Below the pieces are notes generated by a model. The model ran no database searches and was not told the origin of the DNA. It was given only the letters and a program-made list of their open reading frames with translations. Below are positions 9,738-20,286 of a DNA stretch of 64,000 nt, piece after piece. Positions within the stretch are counted from its first letter, which is position 1; every line of letters begins with the position of its first letter. The stretch comes from Fidelibacterota bacterium (GTDB lineage: Bacteria > Fidelibacterota > UBA8477 > JABMPR01): NCBI GenBank assembly GCA_016844945.1, contig JAERTJ010000142.1, forward strand, positions 62,001 to 126,000. Reading direction: 5' to 3'. The translations under genes and the position numbers were made by a program.

Positions 9738-9924
9738 ATTCGTGAAATTCGTGTCCACCCCAATTTATAAGTTCCACATACACCACAAGATTTGAATCTT
9801 TTCTCCACAACGAACGATACGAATAAACGAACAAAGCGGACTTATATCCACGTCCCATTCGTTGCTTTTGTCAATTCGTTATAAATCCAACCCATATTAT
9901 TCGTGCAATTCGTGTCCACACCCA
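9738..9924. repeat. Intergenic spacer with two direct copies of ATTCGTG(A/C)AATTCGTGTCCAC
   Basis: attcgtgaaattcgtgtccacccca at 9738-9762 and attcgtgcaattcgtgtccacaccca at 9899-9924. Confidence 0.7.
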
Positions 9925-10024
9925 AATGTCAAGTTTCACCTTTCAACCTACACAGCTAGAACTAGCAAGGCTTCGAACAGCACGACTGAAGCGAATAATG
10001 TATGATTTTGGATTGTGGAGCGGG

Positions 10025-10426
10025 TTAAGCGGGGAGTGTGAGACCTGCTTTTTTCATGGTTGTAATCAGCTTATCACGCATGACTGGTTTTACCAGGTAG
10101 GCATCTGCTTGAGATTTGAATGCCTCCATGACATTCTCGCTGTCACCCAACGCTGATACCATGATGATTTTTACATTGTCAGGGGGTTGAATATCTTTGA
10201 CTTCTTCAGCCTTACGTACTTTTTGAAGGACTTGTTGCCCTTCCAGTTTTGGCATCATAATGTCGAGGAAAATAGCGTCATAGGGGTTTTCATCTTCAAT
10301 AGACTTTAAGACCGCTGACAATCCCTCAATTCCATCTTCAGCCATATCGCTGGTACCGAATTCGTTGAGAAATGCATCCATTAGATTGCGAACATCTTTT
10401 TGATCTTCAATAATTAAAAATCGCAT
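10025..10426 (-). CDS. Single-domain response regulator (CheY-like receiver)
   Basis: MRFLIIEDQKDVRNLMDAFL...DAIFLDIMMPKLEGQQVLQKVR...IIMVSALGD...DAYLVKPV. Confidence 0.9.
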   Translation of the reverse strand: MRFLIIEDQKDVRNLMDAFLNEFGTSDMAEDGIEGLSAVLKSIEDENPYDAIFLDIMMPKLEGQQVLQKVRKAEEVKDIQPPDNVKIIMVSALGDSENVMEAFKSQADAYLVKPVMRDKLITTMKKAGLTLPA

Positions 10427-10600
10427 AACAGGCCTTCCCCTGGAGTGTTGAATTATTGCTCGCAAAGATACATTCAGAGACCTATAAATGCAATTGGCGG
10501 ATACGCATGGGCTTAGAAATATCTGCCAAAATAAAATGATCACCCCAGGTTTGGACTTTTGCGTATATTAGTCACATATTTTCAGGACAGGATGGTATTC

Positions 10601-10795
10601 ATGGATACACAGCCAGAGAAAAAAACCTCACGGAAACGACCCGTCAACTATATCGGCGCAGGATTGGCAATCGGTGCAGGAGTAGGAACGGCCCTGGATA
10701 ATATTGCAGTCGGGATTGCAATTGGACTTGCTATCGGCGCAGGGTTGAGTCGAAAATACGAATCTAAAAATGAAGACCAGACTCCTGAAGACTGA
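10601..10795 (+). CDS. Small glycine-zipper-like protein
   Basis: YIGAGLAIGAGVGTALDNIAVGIAIGLAIGAGLSR; ATG at 10601 preferred. Confidence 0.55.
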   Translation: MDTQPEKKTSRKRPVNYIGAGLAIGAGVGTALDNIAVGIAIGLAIGAGLSRKYESKNEDQTPED

Positions 10796-10813
10796 TTTTA
10801 TAGGTTTGAGTCT

Positions 10814-11845
10814 TTACCACCCTTCTAACACAACTTTCCCAAAACTGTGATCAAATTCAAGGTAATCATGGGCTTGTTGGATATCGTTAAAACTAAAAAC
10901 CTGATCTACAACAGGCGTTAACACTTTCTGCTCTGCCAGATGAAGGCATTCATAGAAATCTGAGACTGACCCCATGGTGGACCCCAGGATAGTCTGACGT
11001 TTATAAAAGAGGTGCCTGAGATTGACGGTTCCATTCACTCCCGTTGTAGCCCCACAGGTCACAATTCTGCCACTGCTTGCCAGTGATTTCATGGACTCTT
11101 CCCAGGTCGCTTCACCAACATGCTCAAAAACCACATCTGCGCCTTGACCATTGGTCAAGGCTTTCACCTGTTTCGAAAAACCTGGCTGATGGTGATCCAG
11201 AACCTCATCTGCACCCAGAGAGAAGGCTAGTTTCCGTTTCTCTTCGGTTCCACCTGTGGCAATCACCTTCGCACCCAGATGGCGTCCCATCTGGACAGCC
11301 ATGCTTCCGACACCAGACCCAGCTCCCAACACAAGTAGGGCTTCTCCTGGTTGAAGTCTTGCTCTGTTCTTCAACATATTCCAACTGGTGAGGGATGCCA
11401 ATGGAAGCGCGGCAGCTTCCGCCCAGGAAAGGGTTTTGGGCTTGGGACCAATCCCACTTACAGGAAGACATATAAATTCTCGTTGGACACCTGCTTCTGT
11501 TTCACCTAAAATGCCATAGGAGGGACATAAGTCCTCGCGACCTGAATTACATTGAGGACAATCCCCACAGAATGTACCGGGCTGTATAACGACTTCGTCA
11601 CCGGGATTCCAATCCGCTACTTCAGAACCAACCTCAACAATAACTCCTGCGCCATCGCTCCCTGGGATATGGGGCAATGGAATTTCTAAACCAGGTAATC
11701 CTCTTCGAATCCATAAATCGAGGTGATTGAGGCTGGATGATTGGATCTGTATCAAAACCTGATCCTTTTCAGGAATGGGCTTCTCCATATCAGTGATTTC
11801 CAATACAGAGCTCAATCCGTGGGATGAAAATTGTATTCCTTTCAT
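10814..11845 (-). CDS. Zinc-type alcohol dehydrogenase / quinone oxidoreductase (MDR family)
   Basis: HIPGSDGAGVIVEVG...CGDCPQCNSGREDLC...LGAGSGVGSMAVQMGRHLGAKVIATGGT. Confidence 0.9.
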   Translation of the reverse strand: MKGIQFSSHGLSSVLEITDMEKPIPEKDQVLIQIQSSSLNHLDLWIRRGLPGLEIPLPHIPGSDGAGVIVEVGSEVADWNPGDEVVIQPGTFCGDCPQCNSGREDLCPSYGILGETEAGVQREFICLPVSGIGPKPKTLSWAEAAALPLASLTSWNMLKNRARLQPGEALLVLGAGSGVGSMAVQMGRHLGAKVIATGGTEEKRKLAFSLGADEVLDHHQPGFSKQVKALTNGQGADVVFEHVGEATWEESMKSLASSGRIVTCGATTGVNGTVNLRHLFYKRQTILGSTMGSVSDFYECLHLAEQKVLTPVVDQVFSFNDIQQAHDYLEFDHSFGKVVLEGW

Positions 11846-11974
11846 GGGGCACCTCAATATTATTTAGTGGTCTAAACTGCTATATAAAAAATGCTGAATA
11901 TATGGATCAATTGAAAAGACCTTTTCTTTCGGTATCCTAAAAAATAACTTTTCACCATCAAATACGGGGTAAAA

Positions 11975-12604
11975 ATGTTAAAAAAATATCTGCTTCTATC
12001 GGTTTCGATTCTGGTGCTCACGTCTTGTTATCCCCTGGGAACCTTCCAGGGACCCGATGTACTCCCTGAGGGGGACGAAACTATGGGGGTTGGCATTAGC
12101 TATATGACCAACATCATTGCCCTCTCAGATTCAAGCGATGGCAATGAAAGCACTTTCCTGGCTGATGCGAGCCTGTTGTTCAGACGTGGATTTACAAATG
12201 ACACTGAAATTGGAATCAAGTTTGTCGGAAGACCCTGGGTTGATGGTGCCATTTTGACTGATGTAAAATGGTTGGCTATTAAAGGTCCCTATCAAGTTGC
12301 AGTAGATTTTGGTGTGTCCTATTGGGCCAACATAGATATCCAATCCTACATTGGATATCATCCAGCAATTATTGCCGGCAAAGGTGACTTGTTTGGTGTG
12401 GTTCAAGTGAACTATGTACGTTCACGCATGGGGGTCTTAAAAACCCAGGACATCTATGCCGGCAAACATTTTAAAATGAAAAACTCAACATACACGTTTA
12501 CACCTCTCGTAGGATTACATCGAAATAGTGAAGATCCTGGAAATATTTTTTATTCTTTGGGTTTTGGTTTTACCGGTCCTTTAGATGACTGGGCAAAACC
12601 TTAG
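11975..12604 (+). CDS. Uncharacterised outer-membrane-type lipoprotein
   Basis: Lipobox LTSC at N-terminus; beta-rich remainder. Confidence 0.6.
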   Translation: MLKKYLLLSVSILVLTSCYPLGTFQGPDVLPEGDETMGVGISYMTNIIALSDSSDGNESTFLADASLLFRRGFTNDTEIGIKFVGRPWVDGAILTDVKWLAIKGPYQVAVDFGVSYWANIDIQSYIGYHPAIIAGKGDLFGVVQVNYVRSRMGVLKTQDIYAGKHFKMKNSTYTFTPLVGLHRNSEDPGNIFYSLGFGFTGPLDDWAKP

Positions 12605-12608
12605 GTCT

Positions 12609-14024
12609 CTATTTTTCATACCACAGAGAACTGATTTTCGCAAAGGCACGTTTTCCACCAATTGCACGGTGGGAAATCACCACAAACAGCAAATAAGCCA
12701 GGGCTACGCCAATAGCTGCCCAGAAGTAGATGGGATTGGCTTTTGTAATACTGTATGCCGGTAAGTTTATGGATAAAATAAAAGGGATTACCAGAAAGAA
12801 GGTAACTGCGGCTGAATACATATAGTCAGTGGCAACGGGTGTTTCAAAATCAGGATCAACAACCCTTAATAATGCCAGACCTGTGGGCATGGTGCCTGTA
12901 CAGGCTCCATAAATTATCAATGCTCTGTGAAACTGGTAGTCCTCAAAAATTCGAGAGCTGATCCAAATCACAGTTATAAAGGTAACGATCCCACCTGTAA
13001 CAGATATCACCAGGATGGGCAACCAATACTGAACTACCACAGTCAAAGAGATGGCACCAACAGCGGCAGCCACCATAATATCCACACTATTTCCTGCTAT
13101 TCGTGTCAGACTACCATTATCCAGCGTATGTTCCAGCTTGAGCTTGATCATGAGGGTTTTAACGATCAGGGCAACCATAGCTGCAAAGACAAAACTGATA
13201 CCCCACAAGTTGACAGCAAGGTCATTGCCCAGGTTACCGGCGAAAGACAACAGAATTCCCAATCCCTTAAGCAGGAGGAAACTGAATAAATACACCATAA
13301 GAACGACAGCCATATTATAGCTTGCCGAATCAATAGCCTCAGATTCAGTGGTAAGCTTTGATCCAACTTGAAGCTCTTCATCGCGACCCATCACTCCAGA
13401 TCGAAAACGACGGGCACTGATATTTTTGACCTGTTCTTTGCCCAGCCATCCGCGTTTGATACCCATATTAATAAGAATCACACCACCAAAACATGCCCAC
13501 ATATACCCCACTGCAGCAAAGGTTAAGCCCACATCAGGTGCTCCCTCGAAACCCATGCTAACCCAACCTTCACCGATGGCATACGCCTGTCCCGGTCCCA
13601 GAGCAAAACCAAGTGGCATAAAAAATCCAAAGGCAGGATAAAGACTTTTCATTACCGTGCTCATAAAGAAGAAAGTCAAAAGCAAACCAACTAATGATTG
13701 CAAGGAGTATTGGGAGATGATGGAAACGGAGGTGCCAAATACGCTTTTGTCACCCTTGCGTTTTGTATAGGCTGGCTTCCTAAGACTCATTGAGATAAAT
13801 GAAATACTCAACAGGTGGTAAACGATAGCCCCTAGACCGATTTCTGACATCCCTACAGCAGGCGCTACAAAATTATAAAAAGGGAGAAGGATAAACCCGG
13901 CTGTAAGGGCGTTCGGGATAAGAAACTTTTGAAAGAAGTTAATCCGTGCACGCAGAAAAGTAGCCAGAAGGAGAGCCATTGATATGACACCAAGATCGAG
14001 AAACATATTCCATGGAAAGTTCAT
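12609..14024 (-). CDS. gltS: Sodium/glutamate symporter (GltS family)
   Basis: 471 aa, multiple TM segments; NALTAGFILLPF, GFALGPGQAYAIG, ACTGTMPTGLALLRVVDP. Confidence 0.8.
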   Translation of the reverse strand: MNFPWNMFLDLGVISMALLLATFLRARINFFQKFLIPNALTAGFILLPFYNFVAPAVGMSEIGLGAIVYHLLSISFISMSLRKPAYTKRKGDKSVFGTSVSIISQYSLQSLVGLLLTFFFMSTVMKSLYPAFGFFMPLGFALGPGQAYAIGEGWVSMGFEGAPDVGLTFAAVGYMWACFGGVILINMGIKRGWLGKEQVKNISARRFRSGVMGRDEELQVGSKLTTESEAIDSASYNMAVVLMVYLFSFLLLKGLGILLSFAGNLGNDLAVNLWGISFVFAAMVALIVKTLMIKLKLEHTLDNGSLTRIAGNSVDIMVAAAVGAISLTVVVQYWLPILVISVTGGIVTFITVIWISSRIFEDYQFHRALIIYGACTGTMPTGLALLRVVDPDFETPVATDYMYSAAVTFFLVIPFILSINLPAYSITKANPIYFWAAIGVALAYLLFVVISHRAIGGKRAFAKISSLWYEK

Positions 14025-14153
14025 AATATCATCCTGTTTTTATTTTTGCTATAGCCCAGTTGAATCTATCAGGCGGGTTCAGTTTACTTGCGTTGCTTAT
14101 TATTTCCAATGGTAAAACATTGGGGGTTGAACGAGTGTGTGTATTACTTCCCC

Positions 14154-14576
14154 TTAAAAAGTGAATGAAGCCATGGTCAGCTCCACACGCTCTTTCCATT
14201 CAATACTTTCCCAGAACTTCAATGCTGCAATGTTATCACGCCGAATAAACAAATGACATTTTTCAAGACCTATCAGCTCCAACTGTTCGAGGCTCTTCTG
14301 AACGAGAAAGCGAGCCAGACCTTGTCTTCGAAAGGGTGTGTATACAACAAGATGATGAATAAAACCTCTGCGACCATCATGTCCACACATAATGGCACCA
14401 ACAAGCTGACCACCCGATTCAGCAATAAAACTCAGACCTGGATTTCGCTCCAGAAAAAAATTGAGTCCATCGGGAGTATCTGCACGAGTGACATCTACCC
14501 CTGGTGTTTCACTCCATAAGGTATGAAGTGCATCAAAATCATCAGACACCATTTCGCGATATCTTACAGAGGGCAT
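14154..14576 (-). CDS. GNAT N-acetyltransferase
   Basis: GAIMCGHDGRRGFIHHLVVYTPFRRQGLARFLVQKSLEQL. Confidence 0.9.
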   Translation of the reverse strand: MPSVRYREMVSDDFDALHTLWSETPGVDVTRADTPDGLNFFLERNPGLSFIAESGGQLVGAIMCGHDGRRGFIHHLVVYTPFRRQGLARFLVQKSLEQLELIGLEKCHLFIRRDNIAALKFWESIEWKERVELTMASFTF

Positions 14577-14588
14577 GATTCCTCCTTG

Positions 14589-15467
14589 CTATGAAGCCTC
14601 AACAGGATTCAGAACCTGGTTTTGAAGGACTTGTTCATCTGCATGATATGAAGATCGTACCAGAGGTCCCGATTCGACATAACTAAACCCGATTTTCATT
14701 CCATAGGATTTATACTCAGCGAATTCATCGGGATGGACAAACCGGTGAACCGGTTCATGTTTTTTTGTTGGTTGCAGATATTGTCCCAGTGAGAATATCT
14801 GGCACCCTGTCTCACGCACATCGTCCATGAGTTCAAAGACTTCATCCTTGCTCTCACCAATACCCACCATGATAGAGGTTTTGGTTTGCAATCCAGCCTT
14901 GACTGACTGGCGAAGAACATCCAGAGAACGTTGATATTGAGCCTGGGGACGGATATGCCGATGGAGCCGCTCAACCGTTTCCATATTGTGGCTCATAATC
15001 TCCGGTTTGGCATCCAGGACCAGCTGAATACTGCTCGGGTCACCCTTGAAGTCTGGAGTCAATACTTCGATGGAACAGCCTGGGACCTCTGCATGAATCT
15101 GGCGAATGGTATCAGCCCAGATTGAAGCACCACCATCATCCAGTTCATCGCGATCTACAGAAGTTATGACACAGTGATGAAGACCCATTTTTTTAACAGC
15201 TTCAGCAGTCCGTCTTGGCTCGTCCATGTCAACAGCCGATGGTCGACCTGTCTTAACCGCACAGAACGCACAGGAGCGAGTACAGGTATCACCGAGAATC
15301 ATGATGGTAGCTGCTCGCCGTTCCCAACACTCGCTAATATTCGGACACATGGCTTCCTGGCAGACTGTATGCACCTTATTTTCTGAGACGATGCTTTTAA
15401 GGTCCTGGAAATTAGGGCCGCTACGCAATTTGGTTTTTAGCCAGTCTGGCTTGTTACCTCTAGGCAT
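14589..15467 (-). CDS. lipA: Lipoyl synthase (radical SAM)
   Basis: CPNISECWERRAATIMILGDTCTRSCAFCAVKTGRP; HNMETVERLHRHIRP. Confidence 0.97.
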   Translation of the reverse strand: MPRGNKPDWLKTKLRSGPNFQDLKSIVSENKVHTVCQEAMCPNISECWERRAATIMILGDTCTRSCAFCAVKTGRPSAVDMDEPRRTAEAVKKMGLHHCVITSVDRDELDDGGASIWADTIRQIHAEVPGCSIEVLTPDFKGDPSSIQLVLDAKPEIMSHNMETVERLHRHIRPQAQYQRSLDVLRQSVKAGLQTKTSIMVGIGESKDEVFELMDDVRETGCQIFSLGQYLQPTKKHEPVHRFVHPDEFAEYKSYGMKIGFSYVESGPLVRSSYHADEQVLQNQVLNPVEAS

Positions 15468-15603
15468 TTATGAAAGGACTCCCAGAATGACTCGTTTCCT
15501 TCTATCGTTTGAACATTTGTATACAAACCCTTCGACAGTCTCAAAGTGACAAACTGAAGTGTGTGCAATGCTAATCATCAATACTATCCTGTTATAAGCC
15601 CTT

Positions 15604-16893
15604 TCACGCAAGTTCCTTTGCAGGATCAATATATTCAAGGTTACTTACGATTTCTTCGAGAAATTGTCCGCCTGTGGCTCCGTCAATGAGTCGGTGATCA
15701 AAACCCAGGGTGAAAACACACATGTGACGAATGGCAATTTCATCACCCTCGTCTGCTTCAATAACAACAGGTCGTTTCTTGATTGCTCCCACTCCCAGAA
15801 TGCCAACATTGGGTTGGTTGATAATCGGATAGCCGGCTACATTTCCAAAAACACCGAAGTTGGTAATAGAGAAGGTGGCACCATCCAGATCATCTAATGT
15901 CAATTTTTTGTCTCGAGCTTTACTCACGATACCAGCAATTTCACCTGAAATCTGTAACAATGATTTGTCCTCAGCATTTCTGACCGGGGGAACGACAAGA
16001 CCATTTCCCACAGCCACAGCAATGCCAATATTCAAATGTTTATGACGAATAATTTGGGAACCATCCAGAGATGCATTTATCAAAGGGAATTTTAGAAGGG
16101 CATCGCGAACTGCTGTTGTGATAAAATGTGTGACTGTGATGGAGTGTCCATACTTAGCCTTAAAGTCCGCATTGTTCTCAGCAATGAAGCGCATGATCTC
16201 TGTCATATCCACTTCACTCACCACATAAACATGAGCAGAGGTATCAATACTCCGACGCATATGTTTAGCGATACTCTTCCGCATGGAGTCCATTTCTATG
16301 ATCTCAACATCCTCTGGGTCTAGCTTGTCTACCAATCCAGTTTCCTCCAAACCGGTTATGGGTTTTGATTGACTCTGACCAGAACCGCGTGTCTCCAGGT
16401 AAAACAGCACATCTTTCTTGGTCACACGTCCACGGAAACCACTGCCAGGTATTTTTTGGAGCTCTCCGGGTGTGATGCCTTCATTAGCTGCAATACTTTT
16501 CACCAGGGGTGAATAGCTTCTACTGTCATCAAAAATGACCGGAGTTTGGATTTTTGGGGGCTGTGGGTGTGTTTCGCGAAACACACCCACTTCTGATTCA
16601 GGGAGAGATACCTGAGTTGAAGATTCATCTTTCTTGATTTCAGGTTGAACCGAATCTGAGGTCTCCACCCGGGCAATTACTGTATCAATGTCATAGGTTT
16701 TATTGACCTCTCCAATGATTTCCACCAGTGTCCCAGACACAGGACTGGGGATTTCAGCATCCACCTTATCTGTGGCAATTTCCAGGAGGGTTTCATCCTT
16801 ATCGAGACTATCACCAATGGCTTTTTTCCACTCCAGAACCGTTCCTTCTGTAAGTGATTCACCCATCTTTGGCATGACAATATCGAAGATCAT
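15604..16893 (-). CDS. 2-oxo acid dehydrogenase E2 (dihydrolipoyl acyltransferase)
   Basis: Lipoyl domain ETLLEIATDKVDAEIPSP; catalytic C-terminus FTLGFDHRLIDGATGGQFLEEI; ATG at 16893 preferred. Confidence 0.93.
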   Translation of the reverse strand: MIFDIVMPKMGESLTEGTVLEWKKAIGDSLDKDETLLEIATDKVDAEIPSPVSGTLVEIIGEVNKTYDIDTVIARVETSDSVQPEIKKDESSTQVSLPESEVGVFRETHPQPPKIQTPVIFDDSRSYSPLVKSIAANEGITPGELQKIPGSGFRGRVTKKDVLFYLETRGSGQSQSKPITGLEETGLVDKLDPEDVEIIEMDSMRKSIAKHMRRSIDTSAHVYVVSEVDMTEIMRFIAENNADFKAKYGHSITVTHFITTAVRDALLKFPLINASLDGSQIIRHKHLNIGIAVAVGNGLVVPPVRNAEDKSLLQISGEIAGIVSKARDKKLTLDDLDGATFSITNFGVFGNVAGYPIINQPNVGILGVGAIKKRPVVIEADEGDEIAIRHMCVFTLGFDHRLIDGATGGQFLEEIVSNLEYIDPAKELA

Positions 16894-16921
16894 AAAAGCT
16901 TCCTTTTTACTGCTAATTCCA

Positions 16922-18937
16922 TCAATACTCCAACAGCCTCTCAGCTGCTTTACGGATGTCCTCTGTTTGAGGCAACACTTCATCCTCAAGATCCCAGTTA
17001 AAGGGTACGGGACTGTCCTTTGTTGCTACCCTCAGAACAGGTCCATCCAGTAATTCAAAATATTCTTCAGCAATGATAGCCGCTACTTCAGCGCCGGGTC
17101 CTGCTGTCAAGGTATCTTCATATACGACCAGGGCTTTGCTGGTTTTCTGCAGGGATTTACCGATACTATGCTTGTCCAGAGGACTCAATGTTCTCAGGTC
17201 AATAATTTCAATTGATACACCATGGCTTTTTTCCAGGATACGAGCAGCTTCCAGAGATTTGTAGACCATGAGTCCATATGTCACAATGGTCAGATCATTC
17301 CCTTCTCTAACTACAGCAGCCTGTCCAAATGGCAGGAGATAATTCTCATCGGGTTCTGGACGCTTGGCAAAACCCTGTCGATACATCCCTTTGTGTTCCA
17401 GGAAGAGGACGGGATCATCAATACGACAGGCGTATTTCAATAACCCTTTGGCATCTGCCGCATTGGATGGATAGACAATATGGATACCTGGTAGGTGCAT
17501 AAAAAAGCCCTCGATGCTCTGGCTATGACAGAGACCACCATGAATATATCCACCCACTGGTGTTCGAATAACCATGGGACAGGAATAGGTGTTATTGCTT
17601 CGATAGCGAATGGTTGCTACTTCATTACGGATCTGCATCATGGCTGTCCAGATGTAATCACCAAATTGAATTTCAACCACAGGCTTTAACCCGGCAACTG
17701 CAGCTCCAACAGCGGTTCCAACAATAGATGCTTCTGCCAGGGGTGAGTTAAAAACTCTGTCAGATCCAAAATCAGTTGAAAGTCCTTTGGTTGCTGTAAA
17801 AACGCCACCCTTCCCGTCAGCCACATCTTGGCCGTAAATGATCATGTTTTCATTGCGGGTCATTTCTTCATAGAGGGCATGATTTACGGCATCTACAATG
17901 ACCAATTCATTCCCTTTTGATGGAGGCTCTATCACTTCAACTTCCAGTAAATTCTCGTCGATCACATAGCGGGTTGCTTCTGATTTTTCAGGGTAAGGGG
18001 CTGACATGGCACGTTCGGCAACCTCATCAACTGCATCAATGACTTCATTCCAGGCAACCTGAAATTCCTCTGGACTTATAATTCCATCTATTTCACAAGA
18101 GGTTCTGAATCTTTCGATGGGATCGCGTTTTTGTTCTTCGGTCAGTTCCTCAGCATCCCTGTATTTACGATGGTCGTCGGAAGATGAGTGGGGCATGAGC
18201 CGCACCACGTTAGAAACCACAATAGCTGGTCCGTTTCCGTCACGGATGCTCTTAATCGCTTCGGTGAAGGTTTTGTGGGCTTCGAAAAAGTCAGTACCAT
18301 CAGTTTCAAACCGGTTGAGGTTTCGATAGCCACCCACCATATCATATACGGACCCTTCTGCCATCTGGGAAGCCTTGGGGACGGAGATGGCGAATCCATT
18401 ATCTTCAATATGAAACAGGACGGGGAGTTTCTCACGGCTTGCCCAATTAAGTGCTTCATGGAATTCGCCCTGACTGGTAGTTCCTTCTCCTGATGAAACA
18501 TAGACCAGGGCACCTGTATCTGATTTTTTGGCTGCCATGGCAGTACCGACTGCCTGAAGGTATTGTGTTCCTGTAGGGCTGGATTGGGATACGATATTTA
18601 ATTCTTTTTTACCATAATGCTGGGGGAGTTGGCGGCCTCCAGAGCCAGGATCATCCTGCTTAGCCAGAAAGCCCAGAAAGAGATCTTCCATGGTCATTCC
18701 AAGCCCTAGAACCATGGCTTGGTCACGGTAGTACGGGTATGACCAATCTACTTCAGGATTCATGTTCATGGCACAGGCAAGTTGAGCCCCCTCATGACCG
18801 GCTGCTCCAATATGAAAAAAGGATTTTCCCTGGCGTAAAAGGGTTAGCATTTTCTCATCAGTTCGACGAGAGGTAGCCATAATCTTGAAAATTTTGAGGA
18901 GTTCTTCTTTGGAGTAACCCCTAAAGCTTTTAGCCAC
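16922..18937 (-). CDS. 2-oxo acid dehydrogenase E1, fused alpha and beta subunits
   Basis: E1-alpha (SSGEGTTSQGEFHEALNWAS...) joined to E1-beta (NHALYEEMTRNENMIIYGQDVADGKGGVF...IRTPVGGYIHGGLCHSQSIEG) in one 671 aa ORF. Confidence 0.93.
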   Translation of the reverse strand: MAKSFRGYSKEELLKIFKIMATSRRTDEKMLTLLRQGKSFFHIGAAGHEGAQLACAMNMNPEVDWSYPYYRDQAMVLGLGMTMEDLFLGFLAKQDDPGSGGRQLPQHYGKKELNIVSQSSPTGTQYLQAVGTAMAAKKSDTGALVYVSSGEGTTSQGEFHEALNWASREKLPVLFHIEDNGFAISVPKASQMAEGSVYDMVGGYRNLNRFETDGTDFFEAHKTFTEAIKSIRDGNGPAIVVSNVVRLMPHSSSDDHRKYRDAEELTEEQKRDPIERFRTSCEIDGIISPEEFQVAWNEVIDAVDEVAERAMSAPYPEKSEATRYVIDENLLEVEVIEPPSKGNELVIVDAVNHALYEEMTRNENMIIYGQDVADGKGGVFTATKGLSTDFGSDRVFNSPLAEASIVGTAVGAAVAGLKPVVEIQFGDYIWTAMMQIRNEVATIRYRSNNTYSCPMVIRTPVGGYIHGGLCHSQSIEGFFMHLPGIHIVYPSNAADAKGLLKYACRIDDPVLFLEHKGMYRQGFAKRPEPDENYLLPFGQAAVVREGNDLTIVTYGLMVYKSLEAARILEKSHGVSIEIIDLRTLSPLDKHSIGKSLQKTSKALVVYEDTLTAGPGAEVAAIIAEEYFELLDGPVLRVATKDSPVPFNWDLEDEVLPQTEDIRKAAERLLEY

Positions 18938-18950
18938 GCAAAATCTCCAC

Positions 18951-19589
18951 TTAAATGTTTATCGTATTGTCGAATTCAAAAACAGATTGAAACGCAGAAA
19001 TCAGGGTAGGAGAGACTTCTGATAGTTCAATGTCTCGCCCCAATAGCTTTTTCATACTCACAACCCCTTTTCCCTGGATACCACAGGGTATCATGCCGTG
19101 GAAATATGACATATTAGGTCTCACATTCAAGGCAAATCCATGCATGGTGACCCAGCGGGAAAGACGCACACCCATGGCACAGATTTTTTGATTCCCCACC
19201 CAAACACCTGTCATCCCTTTGATGCGTTCTCCTGAAACATTAAAGTGTTTCAATGTCAGAATGATAACCTCTTCCAGGTTTCTCATATACCAACTGACGC
19301 TCTTTTTGTGATCCTCAAGATTGATGATGGGGTATCCAACAAGTTGTCCTGGACCATGCCAGGTGATATCACCACCGCGATCGCTCTGAATGACTTCAGC
19401 ATCCTGGGGATCAAGGAGGTTGGACCGGTCAGAGTTTTTACCAAAAGTATACACGGGGGGATGTTCAATGAGGATTAGCGTATCAGAAATATCACCGGCT
19501 AATCTACTGGCATGGGTTTGCTTCTGATACTCCCAGGCTTCTTCATAGGGTGTAATACCTTTTTGTATAATTCTTAAATCATTCACCAT
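18951..19589 (-). CDS. lipB: Octanoyltransferase
   Basis: LIEHPPVYTFGKNSDRSNLL...RGGDITWHGPGQLVGYPIINL; start likely ATG at 19589. Confidence 0.95.
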   Translation of the reverse strand: MVNDLRIIQKGITPYEEAWEYQKQTHASRLAGDISDTLILIEHPPVYTFGKNSDRSNLLDPQDAEVIQSDRGGDITWHGPGQLVGYPIINLEDHKKSVSWYMRNLEEVIILTLKHFNVSGERIKGMTGVWVGNQKICAMGVRLSRWVTMHGFALNVRPNMSYFHGMIPCGIQGKGVVSMKKLLGRDIELSEVSPTLISAFQSVFEFDNTINI

Positions 19590-19590
19590 G

Positions 19591-20058
19591 CTAAAACAGG
19601 ACTTCCAATTTCTGACAAATTGATTCCAGCAGTTCTGTATCCTTTTCTGTAAAAGGTGCTGTGGCATGTGAGTCAATATCAAGTTCTGCTACAAACACTC
19701 CATCTTTCATAATGGGAAACACAACCTCTGAGTTCACATCTACACTGCACGACAGGTAATTATCTTCTAAACTGACATCCTGTATGATTCGGCTTGTTTG
19801 GGAAACAGCAACCTGACCACAGATGCCTTTCCCAAATGCGATTTTTACATGGTCTGTGGGAGCTCCTACATAGGGTCCCAAGATCAAATTTTCGCCAGAT
19901 TCGTCAACAATATAGAAGCCTACCCAATCATAGTGGGCGATCTGTTCTGCCAGCAATTCTGAGACCCCCCTCAATACATCATCTCGGTTTTCGTGGGTTG
20001 ATATCAAGGTATCAACTGAGATAAGAATTGGCTCTATAGCAGGAAATGGTTTATTCAT
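19591..20058 (-). CDS. GAF-domain protein, free-methionine-(R)-sulfoxide-reductase-like
   Basis: WVGFYIVDESGENLILGPYVG...GKGICGQVAVSQ...NYLSCSVDVNSEVVFPI; fRMsr-type Cys pattern. Confidence 0.8.
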   Translation of the reverse strand: MNKPFPAIEPILISVDTLISTHENRDDVLRGVSELLAEQIAHYDWVGFYIVDESGENLILGPYVGAPTDHVKIAFGKGICGQVAVSQTSRIIQDVSLEDNYLSCSVDVNSEVVFPIMKDGVFVAELDIDSHATAPFTEKDTELLESICQKLEVLF

Positions 20059-20152
20059 AAAAAAATCCTCAAATTTCAGCCTTGAGTGTAAGTACTTTGA
20101 ACCTTGTTGCCAAGCAGGTTCCACCCGTTTTAATTCCGGTCATGGTAACCAT

Positions 20153-20266
20153 TGACAGTCTTCCCAATAGTTTGGGAAGCACCAAAAGCTCTATATCTCG
20201 TGGAAACTTACTGATAGCAAACAACATATTGTAGGTCTTCCCAGTTTATTGGGATTGCGACTGTCA
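20153..20266. repeat. Inverted pair of REP-like hairpins
   Basis: TGACAGTC-TTCCCAATAGTTTGGGAAG (20153-20179) opposes the reverse complement of TCTTCCCAGTTTATTGGGATTGCGACTGTCA (20236-20266). Confidence 0.65.
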
Positions 20267-20286
20267 CATTTGATTCTTAAATATGG

